From assembly GCA_035578005.1 (NCBI GenBank), contig DATJYK010000237.1, positions 45,404-109,403 of the forward strand: 64,000 nt of DNA, written 5' to 3'. A program made the position numbers and the translations under genes. Below are positions 35,481 through 43,997 of this stretch, piece by piece. How positions within the stretch are numbered: the first letter of the stretch is position 1; the number at the start of each line of letters is the position of its first letter. Source of the stretch: Gp13-AA77 sp035578005. Its GTDB lineage: Bacteria > Acidobacteriota > Terriglobia > UBA7540. A model generated the notes under the pieces. It made no database searches and was not told the DNA's origin. It saw only the letters and a program-made list of their open reading frames with translations.

Positions 35481-36161
35481 ATGAATGCGGGCATCGACGG
35501 ATGCAAAAAGGGTTGGATCGTTGCTATTGAGCACGCAGATGGCGGGGTCTGTGTGGAGTTGTTTGCGGACTTCACTGAGATCCTCAGTCATGATGAACTA
35601 AAGCTTATCGTCGTCGACATCCCCATCGGCCTCACGGAAATCGGTCCACGGAGTTCTGACAGAGAGGTTCGGAAGCTGCTCCAAAGCCGAGGTTGCTGCG
35701 TCTTTCCTGCGCCCATCCGGTCTATCATGAACTCTCGAAGCCACCAGGAAGCATCTGAGCAAAGACGGAGCGTAGAGGGGAAGGGAGTCTCGGCGCAGCT
35801 TTGGGGTATCCTCCCAAAGATCAGGGAAGTCGACAGCGCGATGAGCGCCGATGCCGCTCTTCAGCAACGAGTTCGGGAGGGCCATCCGGAGGTAAGCTTC
35901 GCGATGATGAATGGAGGCCTAGCTGTAAGTGTGCCCAAAGCGAAGGCGGACGGCCAAAGACTGCGGCGGGAACTTCTAGGGAAGCATTTTGCCAGAGTGG
36001 AGCGGTGTCTCGGCTGTCTCAGCGCGAGCTTACAGGTTGACGCGATAGACGCCTTCTCGATGCTATGGACCGCTCGTCGTGTTGCGGCAGGAACGGAAGT
36101 ACGCTTTCCCGAACGTGCCGAACCTGACCGGTTCGGACTCTACCCTACAATAGTCGCGTAG
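35481..36161 (+). CDS. DUF429 family protein
   Basis: A 226-residue protein of the DUF429 family, believed to adopt an RNase-H-like fold. The N-terminus MNAGIDGCKKGWIVAIE provides the first acidic residue of such a fold; IVVDIPIGLTE and VDAIDAFSMLWTARR supply further acidic positions, and GHPEVSFAMMNGG is a family hallmark. A nuclease role is possible but unproven. It lies between the antitoxin and the ligase gene on the same strand; co-transcription is possible, a shared role is not apparent. Confidence 0.85.
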   Translation: MNAGIDGCKKGWIVAIEHADGGVCVELFADFTEILSHDELKLIVVDIPIGLTEIGPRSSDREVRKLLQSRGCCVFPAPIRSIMNSRSHQEASEQRRSVEGKGVSAQLWGILPKIREVDSAMSADAALQQRVREGHPEVSFAMMNGGLAVSVPKAKADGQRLRRELLGKHFARVERCLGCLSASLQVDAIDAFSMLWTARRVAAGTEVRFPERAEPDRFGLYPTIVA

Positions 36162-36180
36162 CAGACGCGCCCTCGCTTTC

Positions 36181-37536
36181 ATGGATCTCAAGAACATCCA
36201 ATCCCTCCTCGCCGAGCACAAGATCACCAAGATCAAAGTCGGTGGCTTTGACATCGACGGCATACTGCGCGGCAAGTCCATCAGCCAGGAGAAATTCGAC
36301 TCCGCCGTTGAGAAGGGCCTCGGTTTTTGTGACGTGATTTTCGGTTGGGATTCGTCCGACGTGCTCTATGACAACGTAAGCGTGACCGGATGGCACACGG
36401 GCTATCCGGACGCGCTGGCTCGCATCGATCTCTCCACCTTCCGCGTAATCCCGTGGGAGCCGGGAACGGCTTTTTTCATTCTCGATTACTTCGACGAAAA
36501 GGGTCAGCCTCTCAGCTTTTCCCCGCGCGAAGTCCTAAGGCGGGTGGTTGCCAGAGCGCACGAGATGGGCGTTGATCCGGAGGTGGCCACCGAGTTTGAG
36601 TTCTTCCTTTTCCGCGAAGATTCTCACTCCATCCGCTTTAAACACTATCGCGATCTGGTTCCGCTTTCACCCGGCATGTTCGGTTACAGCATGCTGCGCA
36701 CCGGCGTTCACTCTGAGATCGCGCGTGCCATTCTCGACTCGATGCGCGACTTCGGCGTCGAGCTCGAGGGCTTTCACACCGAGACGGGGCCGGGCGTCTA
36801 CGAAACCGCCATCAGGCATGACCGGGCGCTGACGGCCGCGGACAAGGCGGCCCTTTTCAAGAGCGGCGTCAAACAGGTTGCCGCACGCCACGGTTTGATG
36901 GCCACCTTTATGGCCAAATCGAACGCCGATCTGCCGGGCTCCAGCGGTCACCTCCACGAGAGCCTGTGGGATCACGATCACACCCGAAACTTGTTCTATG
37001 ATGCCGGGCGTCCCCAGGGCATTTCGATTCTGATGAGCCACTTCATTGCCGGGCAGTTGCAGCTCATGCCGGAGTTTGCCGCTTTTGCGTGCCCCACCAT
37101 CAATTCTTACAAGCGCCTCGTTCCCGGCGTCTGGGCGCCGACGAACGCCACCTGGGGTATCGACAATCGCACTGCGGCGTTGCGCGCAGTGCTGGGACCT
37201 TCGCCGAAGTCGGTTCGAGTGGAATACCGGTTGAGCGGCGCGGACATCAACCCCCATCTCGCCATCGCGGCAAGTCTCGCATCCGGACTGTACGGCATCG
37301 AGCATCGTCTCGACCCGCCCGAGCCACTGAAGGGCAACGCTTATGAAACGAACGCGCCCGAGCTTCCGCACACTTTGGACGAGGCCGTGCGTCTGCTCGA
37401 ACCCAGCACCGCGGCGCGGGAACTTCTGGGCGAGGAATTCGTGGATCATTACCTGCGCACGCGCCGATGGGAGGTGCGGCAGCATCAGAAGGCCGTCACG
37501 GATTGGGAACGCGAGCGCTACTTCGAAATTATCTAA
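36181..37536 (+). CDS. Glutamine-synthetase-family ligase (gamma-glutamylpolyamine/alkylamide synthetase type)
   Basis: A 451-residue ATP-dependent ligase. The catalytic domain shows EFEFFLF (metal-binding Glu), GHLHESLWD (the ATP-side His region), and NRTAALRAVLG with VEYRLSGADINPHL (phosphate and glutamate arginines). The beta-grasp N-terminus (VGGFDIDGILRGKSI) differs from housekeeping GlnA, and no Tyr-adenylation loop is obvious. These traits fit PuuA/IpuC-like enzymes, which couple glutamate to an amine such as putrescine or an amino alcohol. Nearby permease and aldehyde dehydrogenase support that reading. The amine itself cannot be told from sequence. Confidence 0.88.
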   Translation: MDLKNIQSLLAEHKITKIKVGGFDIDGILRGKSISQEKFDSAVEKGLGFCDVIFGWDSSDVLYDNVSVTGWHTGYPDALARIDLSTFRVIPWEPGTAFFILDYFDEKGQPLSFSPREVLRRVVARAHEMGVDPEVATEFEFFLFREDSHSIRFKHYRDLVPLSPGMFGYSMLRTGVHSEIARAILDSMRDFGVELEGFHTETGPGVYETAIRHDRALTAADKAALFKSGVKQVAARHGLMATFMAKSNADLPGSSGHLHESLWDHDHTRNLFYDAGRPQGISILMSHFIAGQLQLMPEFAAFACPTINSYKRLVPGVWAPTNATWGIDNRTAALRAVLGPSPKSVRVEYRLSGADINPHLAIAASLASGLYGIEHRLDPPEPLKGNAYETNAPELPHTLDEAVRLLEPSTAARELLGEEFVDHYLRTRRWEVRQHQKAVTDWERERYFEII

Positions 37537-37718
37537 GAGCCGTCAGCTTTTCGCCGTCAGCGGCCATCAGTCGCCGTTCCGTTCAAAATCAACGGTTTTG
37601 TGGACCTCGAGTTGGGTGAGCGCGTCGCCAACGTGATAGCAGCTTTTCGAATATGCGCAGGGAGCCACGAGGTCGATCTGCATCCACTTCAAGAAAGAGA
37701 CAGGTCTGAAAGCACTCT

Positions 37719-38876
37719 ATGATTTCAATATGGTCCTTTCCCAATCGCATCATATTCGGCGCGGGAGCCATGGGTCAGTTGGCTGAATCTGTGAAAGGCT
37801 TGGGCATAAGCCGGCCCTTGGTGGTGACTGATCCCGGAGTGGCAGCCTGCGGATTGCTCGATCACGTGACCGGCCCGCTGAAAGCTGCCGGTCTCGGGTG
37901 CGCCGTTTTCGACCGCGTCGAAGGCAATCCTACGGAGGCCAGTGTTTATCCCGGCGTCGAGATTTATCGGCGCGAGCACTGCGACGGCATCGTGGCACTC
38001 GGCGGAGGCAGTGCGATTGATGCGGCCAAGGCGATTCGTCTGAAAGCCACCCACGAGCTGCCGCTTGAAGACTACGACGATCTGAAAAACGGCGGGGACT
38101 TGATTACCCCGAACGTCCCGCCGCTGGTCGCAATCCCTACTACTGCCGGCACCGGAAGCGAAGTGGGCCGCAGCACGGTCATCACGCTCAAAGCCACGGG
38201 GCGTAAGACGGTGATTTTCAGCCCGCACCTGCTTCCCAACGCGGCCATCGCTGATCCCGAACTCACTTTTGGCCTCCCGCCGCATCTCACGGCCGCCACC
38301 GGCATGGACGCCATGACGCACAACCTGGAAGCCTATCTGGCGCTTGGCTACCACCCGATGTGCGACGCCATTGGGCTCAAGGGAGTGGAACTCGTCCATC
38401 GGAATCTGCCGATGGCTGTCCGCGATGGGAAGAACCTGGAAGCGCGCACCGGCATGATGGCAGCAGCCCTCATGGGCGCAGTGGCGTTTCAAAAAGGGCT
38501 GGGCACCGTCCACTCTCTCGCGCACCCGCTTTCCACCGTCGCCGGAATGCATCACGGTTTGACCAACGCCATCCTGCTGCCTCACGTGATGCGCTTCAAT
38601 CTGCCTGCCGTTCAAGAACGGCTTGCCGATCTCGCCGTCGCGCTGGGCGTTGATACTCACGGCATGACGAGAGAGGCCGCAGCGCAAGCTGCCATCGCCG
38701 AAATCGAGAAGCTCAACGCCGAGATCGGCATCCCGCCGCGCTTGCGCGACGCCGGCGTGCGTGAGGAGATGATCCCCATCATGGTGCCGCTCGCCATGGA
38801 AGACGGATGCCGTCTGCTCAATCCGCGCCCCACATCGCGGGAAGACATGGAGATGCTCTATCGACAAGCATTTTGA
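37719..38876 (+). CDS. Iron-containing alcohol dehydrogenase
   Basis: A 385-residue group-III alcohol dehydrogenase. NAD binding is shown by ALGGGSAIDAAKAIRL and PTTAGTGSEVGRSTVIT. The metal ligands (one Asp, three His) lie in ATGMDAMTHNLEAYL and in VHSLAHPLSTVAGMHHGLTN. It interconverts an alcohol and an aldehyde, so together with the aldehyde dehydrogenase it could carry an amino-alcohol side chain to the acid after glutamylation. The end of the gene runs straight into GGAGTT repeat words that introduce the four-helix-bundle gene. Confidence 0.92.
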   Translation: MISIWSFPNRIIFGAGAMGQLAESVKGLGISRPLVVTDPGVAACGLLDHVTGPLKAAGLGCAVFDRVEGNPTEASVYPGVEIYRREHCDGIVALGGGSAIDAAKAIRLKATHELPLEDYDDLKNGGDLITPNVPPLVAIPTTAGTGSEVGRSTVITLKATGRKTVIFSPHLLPNAAIADPELTFGLPPHLTAATGMDAMTHNLEAYLALGYHPMCDAIGLKGVELVHRNLPMAVRDGKNLEARTGMMAAALMGAVAFQKGLGTVHSLAHPLSTVAGMHHGLTNAILLPHVMRFNLPAVQERLADLAVALGVDTHGMTREAAAQAAIAEIEKLNAEIGIPPRLRDAGVREEMIPIMVPLAMEDGCRLLNPRPTSREDMEMLYRQAF

Positions 38877-38925
38877 GTTTGGAGTTACTCAGTTCGGAGT
38901 TTGGAGTTACGGAGTTCGGAGTTGC
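38874..38925. repeat. GGAGTTC/GGAGTTT word array, left of the four-helix-bundle gene
   Basis: Repeated words GAGTTTGGAGTTAC, CAGTTCGGAGTTTGG and GGAGTTCGGAGTT fill the 55-base gap between the alcohol dehydrogenase stop and the four-helix-bundle start. The words recur as the reverse complement (ACTCCGAACTCC) on the other side of that gene. Confidence 0.75.
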
Positions 38926-38931
38926 CGCGCC

Positions 38932-39312
38932 ATGGCAACCATTAGACGGTTCGAGGACATTCAGGCTTGGGAGAAGGCGCGACAACTCGTCCGAGAAGTT
39001 TATCGAGTCTCTGCGGTGGGAAAGTTCCAGCGAGATTATGGGCTGAGAGATCAGATCTGCAGAGCAGCAGTGTCTTCCATGAGTAACATTGCGGAAGGCT
39101 TCGCGAGGAAGACAGGCCGTGAATTCGCCCGATTCCTCGACGTCGCGCGAGGCTCTGCCATCGAGGTTCAATCGTTGCTTTACGTTTCCCTGGATGTCGG
39201 TTACATAAGCGCGGACGAGTTCAAGATTCTGCATGAGCTGGCTGACGAAGTGATCTCCCTTGTCAGCGGCTTCACAACTTACCTTCGTCGGCTTCGAGCT
39301 GAGCGCCAATGA
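38932..39312 (+). CDS. Four-helix-bundle protein (S23 / 23S rRNA intervening-sequence protein family)
   Basis: A 126-residue protein of the family first met inside 23S rRNA intervening sequences and also related to the Avd accessory protein of diversity-generating retroelements. Hallmarks are the N-terminal RRFEDIQAWEKARQLV and the helix SSMSNIAEGFARKTGREFARFL, followed by ARGSAIEVQSLL. It forms a pentameric nucleic-acid-binding bundle in characterised members; its role outside rRNA is unknown. It is flanked by inverted arrays of GGAGTTC-type words and separates two metabolic genes, which suggests insertion as a unit. No reverse transcriptase is nearby. Its stop overlaps the permease start by four bases (ATGA). 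Confidence 0.92.
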   Translation: MATIRRFEDIQAWEKARQLVREVYRVSAVGKFQRDYGLRDQICRAAVSSMSNIAEGFARKTGREFARFLDVARGSAIEVQSLLYVSLDVGYISADEFKILHELADEVISLVSGFTTYLRRLRAERQ

Positions 39313-40853
39313 GCAACTCAAGACTGGGAAACCCTCAAACTCCGAACTCCGAACTCCGAAGCTCCGAGCTGACAGACTCCGAGCTCCGAACTGATGAACT
39401 CCGAAATGACCAACTCCGAACTGACGAACACGACCTTGCCCACCTCGGATACGCGCAGGAACTCTTCCGTACCATGGGAGGGTTCTCGAATTTCGCCATT
39501 TCGTTTTCTATCATCTCCATCCTCACCGGCGCGGTCACTCTCTACGACTATGGTTTGGCCATGGGGGGGCCGGCGGAGATGTCGTTCGGCTGGCCGCTCG
39601 TAGCCGTGTTTTCGCTTGCGGTTGCTGCCAGCATGGGTGAAATTGCATCGGCGTTCCCGACTTCCGGCGGAATGTATCATTGGGCTTCCATGCTGGGTAG
39701 TCCCGGTTGGGGCTGGTTTACGGCCTGGTTCAATATTCTCGGTCTTATCGCCACCATCGCCGGCATCGATTACGGCTGCGCCCAATTTCTGATGCCTCTG
39801 CTTCGCATTCCGCCGGGCACTGGCGCGCTGTTGGCGGTCTACGCGGCGGTGCTGGCGTCGCACGGTCTGATCAATCATTACGGTATTCGCCTGGTGGCCT
39901 GGCTCAATGACGCGAGCGTCACGGTCCATATTGTCGGCGTCGCGGCCATTGTGGGCGCGCTGCTACTCTTTGCTCCGAAGCAACCTGTGAGTTTCTTCTT
40001 TCATGCCGTCAACAGTAATGGCGTGCATTTTTACGCATGGGCCTTCATGCTCGGCCTCCTGCAGGCCCAGTGGACTTTCACCGGCTACGACGGTTCCTGT
40101 CACGTCTCGGAGGAAACGGTCGACCCCCGCCGTCGAGTTCCGTGGGGCATGGTCACTGCCGTCGTCGTCTCGGCCGTCGTCGGATACCTTTTGCTGATGG
40201 CTTTGACGCTCTCCACCCGCAGCCTTTCCGCCGCGCTCAATGCCACCGATGCGACCGGAAACAAGGTCCCGGCGGTGATTGCCATCCTCGAGCAGTCGCT
40301 TGGTCCATCGGCGGGAGCCGCCGTGTCACTGCTCGCAGTGATGGCGATGTGGTTCTGCGGTCTGGCCACGGTGACTTCGAATTCGCGCACCGTTTACGCG
40401 TTCGCGCGCGACGGAGGACTGCCGTGGTCGCACCTTTGGAGAACCGTCAGCGCAAAGCACCTGACTCCCGCTTACGCCATCTGGCTCTCAGTGGCCGCAG
40501 CCTTCGCCGTGGCCGTTTACAGCCGAGCCTACCCTGTCGTGACTTCGATCAGCACCATTGGGCTGTACCTGTCTTACACCATTCCGGTGTATCTGGGATG
40601 GCGCGCGCGCAGGGTGGGTCTCTGGCAGGAGCGCGGGCCCTGGCATCTTGGCCGCTACAGCACCGCAGTGAACGCCGCCGCCCTGACGTGGACTGGTTTC
40701 ATCTGCCTCATGCTCGTGATGCCTCCCAACCAGCTCGCGGGCAAGACGATTTTGGGCGCGACGCTGGGCCTTGCGCTGGCATACGTTGTCAGCGAACGCC
40801 GGCGGTTTCACGCCACTGCTCGATTGCAGCCTCAGCCCGTCGACCGCGGCTGA
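39309..40853 (+). CDS. APC-family amino acid/polyamine permease with repeat-derived N-terminus
   Basis: A 514-residue, roughly 12-helix transporter. The conserved core begins DLAHLGYAQELFRTMGGFS, then ISFSIISILTGAVTLYD and GEIASAFPTSGGMYHWAS, and includes YDGSCHVSEETVDPRRRVP; this pattern fits the amino acid/choline/GABA permease subgroup. The first ~40 residues are encoded by the ACTCCGAACTCC array and read as reiterated SELR/TDEL peptides. No ATG, GTG or TTG codon occurs in frame between 39309 and the conserved core, so translation must pass through the array. Translation is coupled to the four-helix-bundle gene. It likely imports the amine or amino acid handled by the ligase and dehydrogenases upstream. 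Confidence 0.9.
   Translation: MSNSRLGNPQTPNSELRSSELTDSELRTDELRNDQLRTDEHDLAHLGYAQELFRTMGGFSNFAISFSIISILTGAVTLYDYGLAMGGPAEMSFGWPLVAVFSLAVAASMGEIASAFPTSGGMYHWASMLGSPGWGWFTAWFNILGLIATIAGIDYGCAQFLMPLLRIPPGTGALLAVYAAVLASHGLINHYGIRLVAWLNDASVTVHIVGVAAIVGALLLFAPKQPVSFFFHAVNSNGVHFYAWAFMLGLLQAQWTFTGYDGSCHVSEETVDPRRRVPWGMVTAVVVSAVVGYLLLMALTLSTRSLSAALNATDATGNKVPAVIAILEQSLGPSAGAAVSLLAVMAMWFCGLATVTSNSRTVYAFARDGGLPWSHLWRTVSAKHLTPAYAIWLSVAAAFAVAVYSRAYPVVTSISTIGLYLSYTIPVYLGWRARRVGLWQERGPWHLGRYSTAVNAAALTWTGFICLMLVMPPNQLAGKTILGATLGLALAYVVSERRRFHATARLQPQPVDRG
39335..39427. repeat. ACTCCGAACTCC word array, right side, in-frame in the permease gene
   Basis: At least eight copies of CTCCGA, most within a larger ACTCCGAACT word, opposite in orientation to the left array at 38874-38925. 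The array lies wholly inside the permease reading frame (about codons 10-40) with no stop. Confidence 0.8.
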
Positions 40854-40887
40854 TGACAAAGGACCGGGGATTTGAGGTGCACGCGCT

Positions 40888-41193
40888 TCAGTCGGCTCGT
40901 AGTTCTTGGGGAACGTACTGGCGGCAGACCTTGATTTTGTCCTCGTCCTTGCGGGCCTGGGCAAGGTCGTAGGAAACCTGCATTCGCAGCCACGTTTCGG
41001 GTGTGCTGCCAAATGCTTTTGCAAGCCGGATAGCCATCTCTGGGCTGATACCCGACTTGCCGTTGATGACGTTGTTGAGCGTTTGTCGGGTGACACCGAG
41101 GACCCTTGCGCCTTCAGTGACTGACAACCCCAAAGGTGCAAGGCATGCATTTCTAACGATGCGTCCGGGGTGTGCAGGGTTCTTCATGGGCAT
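40888..41193 (-). CDS. higA: HigA-family antitoxin
   Basis: A 101-residue HTH antitoxin. MPMKNPAHPGRIVRNACLAP is the usual HigA start, and the helix-turn-helix is LSVTEGARVLGVTRQTLNNV with NGKSGISPEMAIRLAKAFG. It neutralises HigB and represses the pair's promoter. The gene follows higB by 20 bases with a GGAG site, in the toxin-first order typical of higBA. It is convergent with the permease gene, 34 bases away. Confidence 0.95.
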   Translation of the reverse strand: MPMKNPAHPGRIVRNACLAPLGLSVTEGARVLGVTRQTLNNVINGKSGISPEMAIRLAKAFGSTPETWLRMQVSYDLAQARKDEDKIKVCRQYVPQELRAD

Positions 41194-41213
41194 TATTTTA
41201 CTCCTTTGCTTGC

Positions 41214-41492
41214 TTAGTGATAGTCGATGAGTTCAATCTCAAGCGCGTCCGTGCCTTCGAAACGGAAGATGATACGCCAGTTGGCCCGCACCGTGACGGA
41301 CCAAAAGCCTTTCAGATCGCCTTTTAGCTTGTGCAGCCGGTATCCGGGAAGTCCAAGCTCGTACGGGCTAACCGCGTCATCGAGCAAGGTGAGAATTTCC
41401 TGAACTGTATCCACCAAATCAGTTCGTATCCCGCTGCGGTCGTCATGTTCGAAGAGCCTTCTGAGACCCCGATGCTTGAAGCTTCGAATCAC
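41214..41492 (-). CDS. higB: HigB toxin (RelE/ParE superfamily)
   Basis: A 92-residue mRNA interferase that cuts translated mRNA at the ribosome. The family signature is complete: start IRSFKHRGLRRLFEHDD, GYRLHKLKGDLKGFWSVTV and RANWRIIFRFEGTDALEIEL. The start codon is GTG at 41492, as alignment with the usual MIxSFKHKGL start requires. The promoter -10 lies only five bases upstream, so the mRNA is probably leaderless. Operon higB-higA. Confidence 0.95.
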   Translation of the reverse strand: MIRSFKHRGLRRLFEHDDRSGIRTDLVDTVQEILTLLDDAVSPYELGLPGYRLHKLKGDLKGFWSVTVRANWRIIFRFEGTDALEIELIDYH

Positions 41493-41497
41493 AATAT

Positions 41498-41526
41498 ATC
41501 GTAAAGCGACAGTTGTCAGTTGTCAA
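41498..41526 (-). promoter_or_regulatory. higBA promoter, probably leaderless
   Basis: On the minus strand TTGACA (41521-41526), exactly 17 bases, then TACGAT (41498-41503), five bases before the GTG of higB. TTTACGATATATTG over the -10 is a likely HigA operator. ACTGACAACTGTC repeats lie in the spacer. Confidence 0.65.
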
Positions 41527-41631
41527 TTTTGAGATTGTTTTGAGCTTGTCGACTCCGCCCCTCGAACCTCGCTCGCCAGAGCGACACCGCTGAGGTAAAC
41601 TACACCCAGGTACGAATTGGGATGAGTGAGG

Positions 41632-42204
41632 ATGCCGACGGATGTAAGCCAGCCCGTAGTAATCTGCCTGCTCCGCGGCGTGAACCTCGGGGGCCACAAC
41701 AAGGTCAAGATGGAGGCTCTTCGAGCGCTGTGCGAGTCTCTTGGGCTGCGAGACGTTCAGACGTACCTGCAGAGCGGCAATGTTGTGTTCAGAACCAAAG
41801 AGCGAGACCTGGCCCGGCTATCCAGACTGATCGAGGACGCGATCGAGAAGGAGTTTGGGTTTCGTACGGATGTCGTCCTGCGTACGCCCGCAGAACTGCG
41901 GGGAGTGATTGCCAGAAACCCGTTTGCGAAGCGACGCGATATCGATCCCAGCCGGGTGTTGGTCACGTTTCTCGCCGCTGATCCGGGTCCCGAAGCTCGG
42001 GAGAAAGTCTCCAAGATTGACACGCAGCCGGAGGAACTGTACCTTGACGGCCGAGAGTTCTACATGTATTTCGTGGGTAGCATGGCGCGTCCCAAGATAT
42101 CGTGGATGGCAATTGCGAAGATGCTGAAGACGCCGGGAACAGGCAGAAACTGGAATACCGTCAGAAAGTTGCTGGAGATCGCGGACAAGCTGGAAGGTGC
42201 CTGA
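41632..42204 (+). CDS. DUF1697 family protein
   Basis: A 190-residue protein of the DUF1697 family. Typical segments are the start VICLLRGVNLGGHNKVKMEA, LRDVQTYLQSGNVVF and RNWNTVRKLLEIAD at the end. Structures in the family suggest a two-domain alpha/beta fold with no known activity. A GTG at 41626 is an alternative start two codons upstream. It is divergent from higBA and alone on its strand; nothing in the context hints at function. Confidence 0.88.
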   Translation: MPTDVSQPVVICLLRGVNLGGHNKVKMEALRALCESLGLRDVQTYLQSGNVVFRTKERDLARLSRLIEDAIEKEFGFRTDVVLRTPAELRGVIARNPFAKRRDIDPSRVLVTFLAADPGPEAREKVSKIDTQPEELYLDGREFYMYFVGSMARPKISWMAIAKMLKTPGTGRNWNTVRKLLEIADKLEGA

Positions 42205-42283
42205 CACGCCAGGGCTGGTGCACCCGATATTCCGAACGAAGCCGTCAACTTGCTGACGCTAAGAGACCCCTAGTTGAGGCAGC

Positions 42284-43984
42284 ATGAGTTCGCAGCCGGT
42301 CTATGACGTGATCGTGGTTGGGTCGGGCGCGGCCGGAGGAATCGCCTCTTACGTGCTGGCCACCCAAGGCCTCAAGGTGCTTTGCCTCGAAGCAGGCCGC
42401 ATGATCGACCCCGCCAAAGACTTCTACACCCACAAGTTCCCCTATGAGTGGCCCTACCGCGGCGAGGGGAAGCCGGGCGAGTACGGGCATCTGCCGCAAG
42501 GAATGGAGTGGAAGATCAAGGAGTGGACTGACCACCTCTACACCATTCCTGAAGAGGACCCGTATGCCTTGGCGCCGGGCGCGAAATTCACTTGGACACG
42601 CCTGCGGGCCGTTGGTGGCCGGACCAACCTGTGGGGGCGCGGCTGCGACCGCTTTGGGCCGCTCGATTTCAAGCCGAAAACCTTGCAGGACGGCTGGGGC
42701 GAGGACTGGCCTATCGGCTACGAAGACGTTGACCCATACTACGACAAGGTTGAGCAACTTATCGGCGTTTCCGGCGGCTCGGAAAGCGTCCACAACACGC
42801 CCACAAGCAAACGCCTGCTGCCGCCCTTCAATCCCCGCTGCGGCGAATTGTTGATTAAGAGGGGCGCGGCGAAGCTTGGCATCAAGGTGCTTTCGAAACC
42901 GCTGGCCGTTCTCAGTCAGCCCTATGACGGCCGTCCTCCGTGTCACTTTTGTGGCGCGTGCAACTGGGGTTGCGACGTCGGGGCGAGATACAGCAGCCTG
43001 GACGTGCTGATCCCGAAGCTGCAAAAACTGAGCAATTTTGAGTTGCGCCCCAACGCTCCGGTGCACACCATCTTGAGGGACCGCTCCACGGGTAAGGCGC
43101 GCGGCGTCACCTACATCGATGCCAACAGCCGGATGGAATACGAGGCCTACAGCAAGACCGTGGTGCTGGCGGCGTCGATGATTGAATCCATCCGCATTCT
43201 GCTCAATTCGCGAGACCGCGAATATCCCAACGGGCTCGCCAACTCGAGCGGCACGCTCGGACGCTACCTGATGGAGCATGTGGCCTTCAATGATATCGAG
43301 GGCTTCTTCCCGCAGCTTACCGGAAGGCCGGTGACCAACGACGACGGCCCGGGAGAATCATGCCTGTACATACCCCGTTACAATTACGGCCACAAGGACC
43401 AGAAGAAATACCTGCGGGGCTGGCGCTTCGACTTTTACACCGGCTGCGGCATGGGTCCGGGGCCTGGCGCGAGCTTTCCAGGGTTTGGCGCCTCCTACAA
43501 GAAGAAGATCAAGGAACTTTATCCCGCAGCCGTTTCCATGGGCGGGTACGGAGAGGGGCTGCCTTTTGACTGGAACTACGTCGAGATTGATTCCGATGGT
43601 CTGACGGACCGGTACGGCATTCCGCAGGTTCGCTTTCATACCAACGCGGAATACCCGCACTCCTTCGCGATTCTCGATGAGATGTACGGACAGATCGAAG
43701 AAATATTGAAGGCTTCCGGCGCCGAGATATTTCCGTACAAGAAAGTGGCGCCCTATCCGCTGGGGAGCGTGACGCATGAAGCCGGTGGGTGCCGCATGGG
43801 CACTGATCCGCGCACGTCGGTGCTCGACGAGTGGAACCGCTGCCACGACATCAAGAACGTGGTGGTGGCCGACGCAGCGTGTTTTGTGACGCATCCCGAG
43901 AAGCAGATCACGCACACGTTGATGGCGCTTTCATACCGGGCAGCGGATCACTTGGCGGAGGAATTTCGTGCTGGGAATGTTTAG
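42284..43984 (+). CDS. GMC-family dehydrogenase, FAD subunit (gluconate/sugar dehydrogenase type)
   Basis: A 566-residue FAD enzyme of the glucose-methanol-choline family. The dinucleotide loop is IVVGSGAAGGIASYVLA, followed by GGRTNLWGRGCDRFGP. Near residue 220 is the cysteine motif CHFCGACNWGCDVGARYS, which in FAD sugar dehydrogenases binds or neighbours an Fe-S cluster. The C-terminal GMC domain has HEAGGCRMGTDPRTSVLDEW and the proposed catalytic HPEKQITHTLMALSYRAADH. It has no signal of its own; the next gene is the Tat-carrying small subunit, so the complex is likely exported together and oxidises a sugar, passing electrons to a cytochrome. No cytochrome subunit is adjacent. Confidence 0.9.
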   Translation: MSSQPVYDVIVVGSGAAGGIASYVLATQGLKVLCLEAGRMIDPAKDFYTHKFPYEWPYRGEGKPGEYGHLPQGMEWKIKEWTDHLYTIPEEDPYALAPGAKFTWTRLRAVGGRTNLWGRGCDRFGPLDFKPKTLQDGWGEDWPIGYEDVDPYYDKVEQLIGVSGGSESVHNTPTSKRLLPPFNPRCGELLIKRGAAKLGIKVLSKPLAVLSQPYDGRPPCHFCGACNWGCDVGARYSSLDVLIPKLQKLSNFELRPNAPVHTILRDRSTGKARGVTYIDANSRMEYEAYSKTVVLAASMIESIRILLNSRDREYPNGLANSSGTLGRYLMEHVAFNDIEGFFPQLTGRPVTNDDGPGESCLYIPRYNYGHKDQKKYLRGWRFDFYTGCGMGPGPGASFPGFGASYKKKIKELYPAAVSMGGYGEGLPFDWNYVEIDSDGLTDRYGIPQVRFHTNAEYPHSFAILDEMYGQIEEILKASGAEIFPYKKVAPYPLGSVTHEAGGCRMGTDPRTSVLDEWNRCHDIKNVVVADAACFVTHPEKQITHTLMALSYRAADHLAEEFRAGNV

Positions 43985-43997
43985 TGAGGGTCCACGT

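Noticed and set aside
38932..39312. Part of a diversity-generating retroelement (Avd)
   Set aside because: The protein is of the related S23 group, but no reverse transcriptase, template repeat or variable-repeat gene is found in the window.
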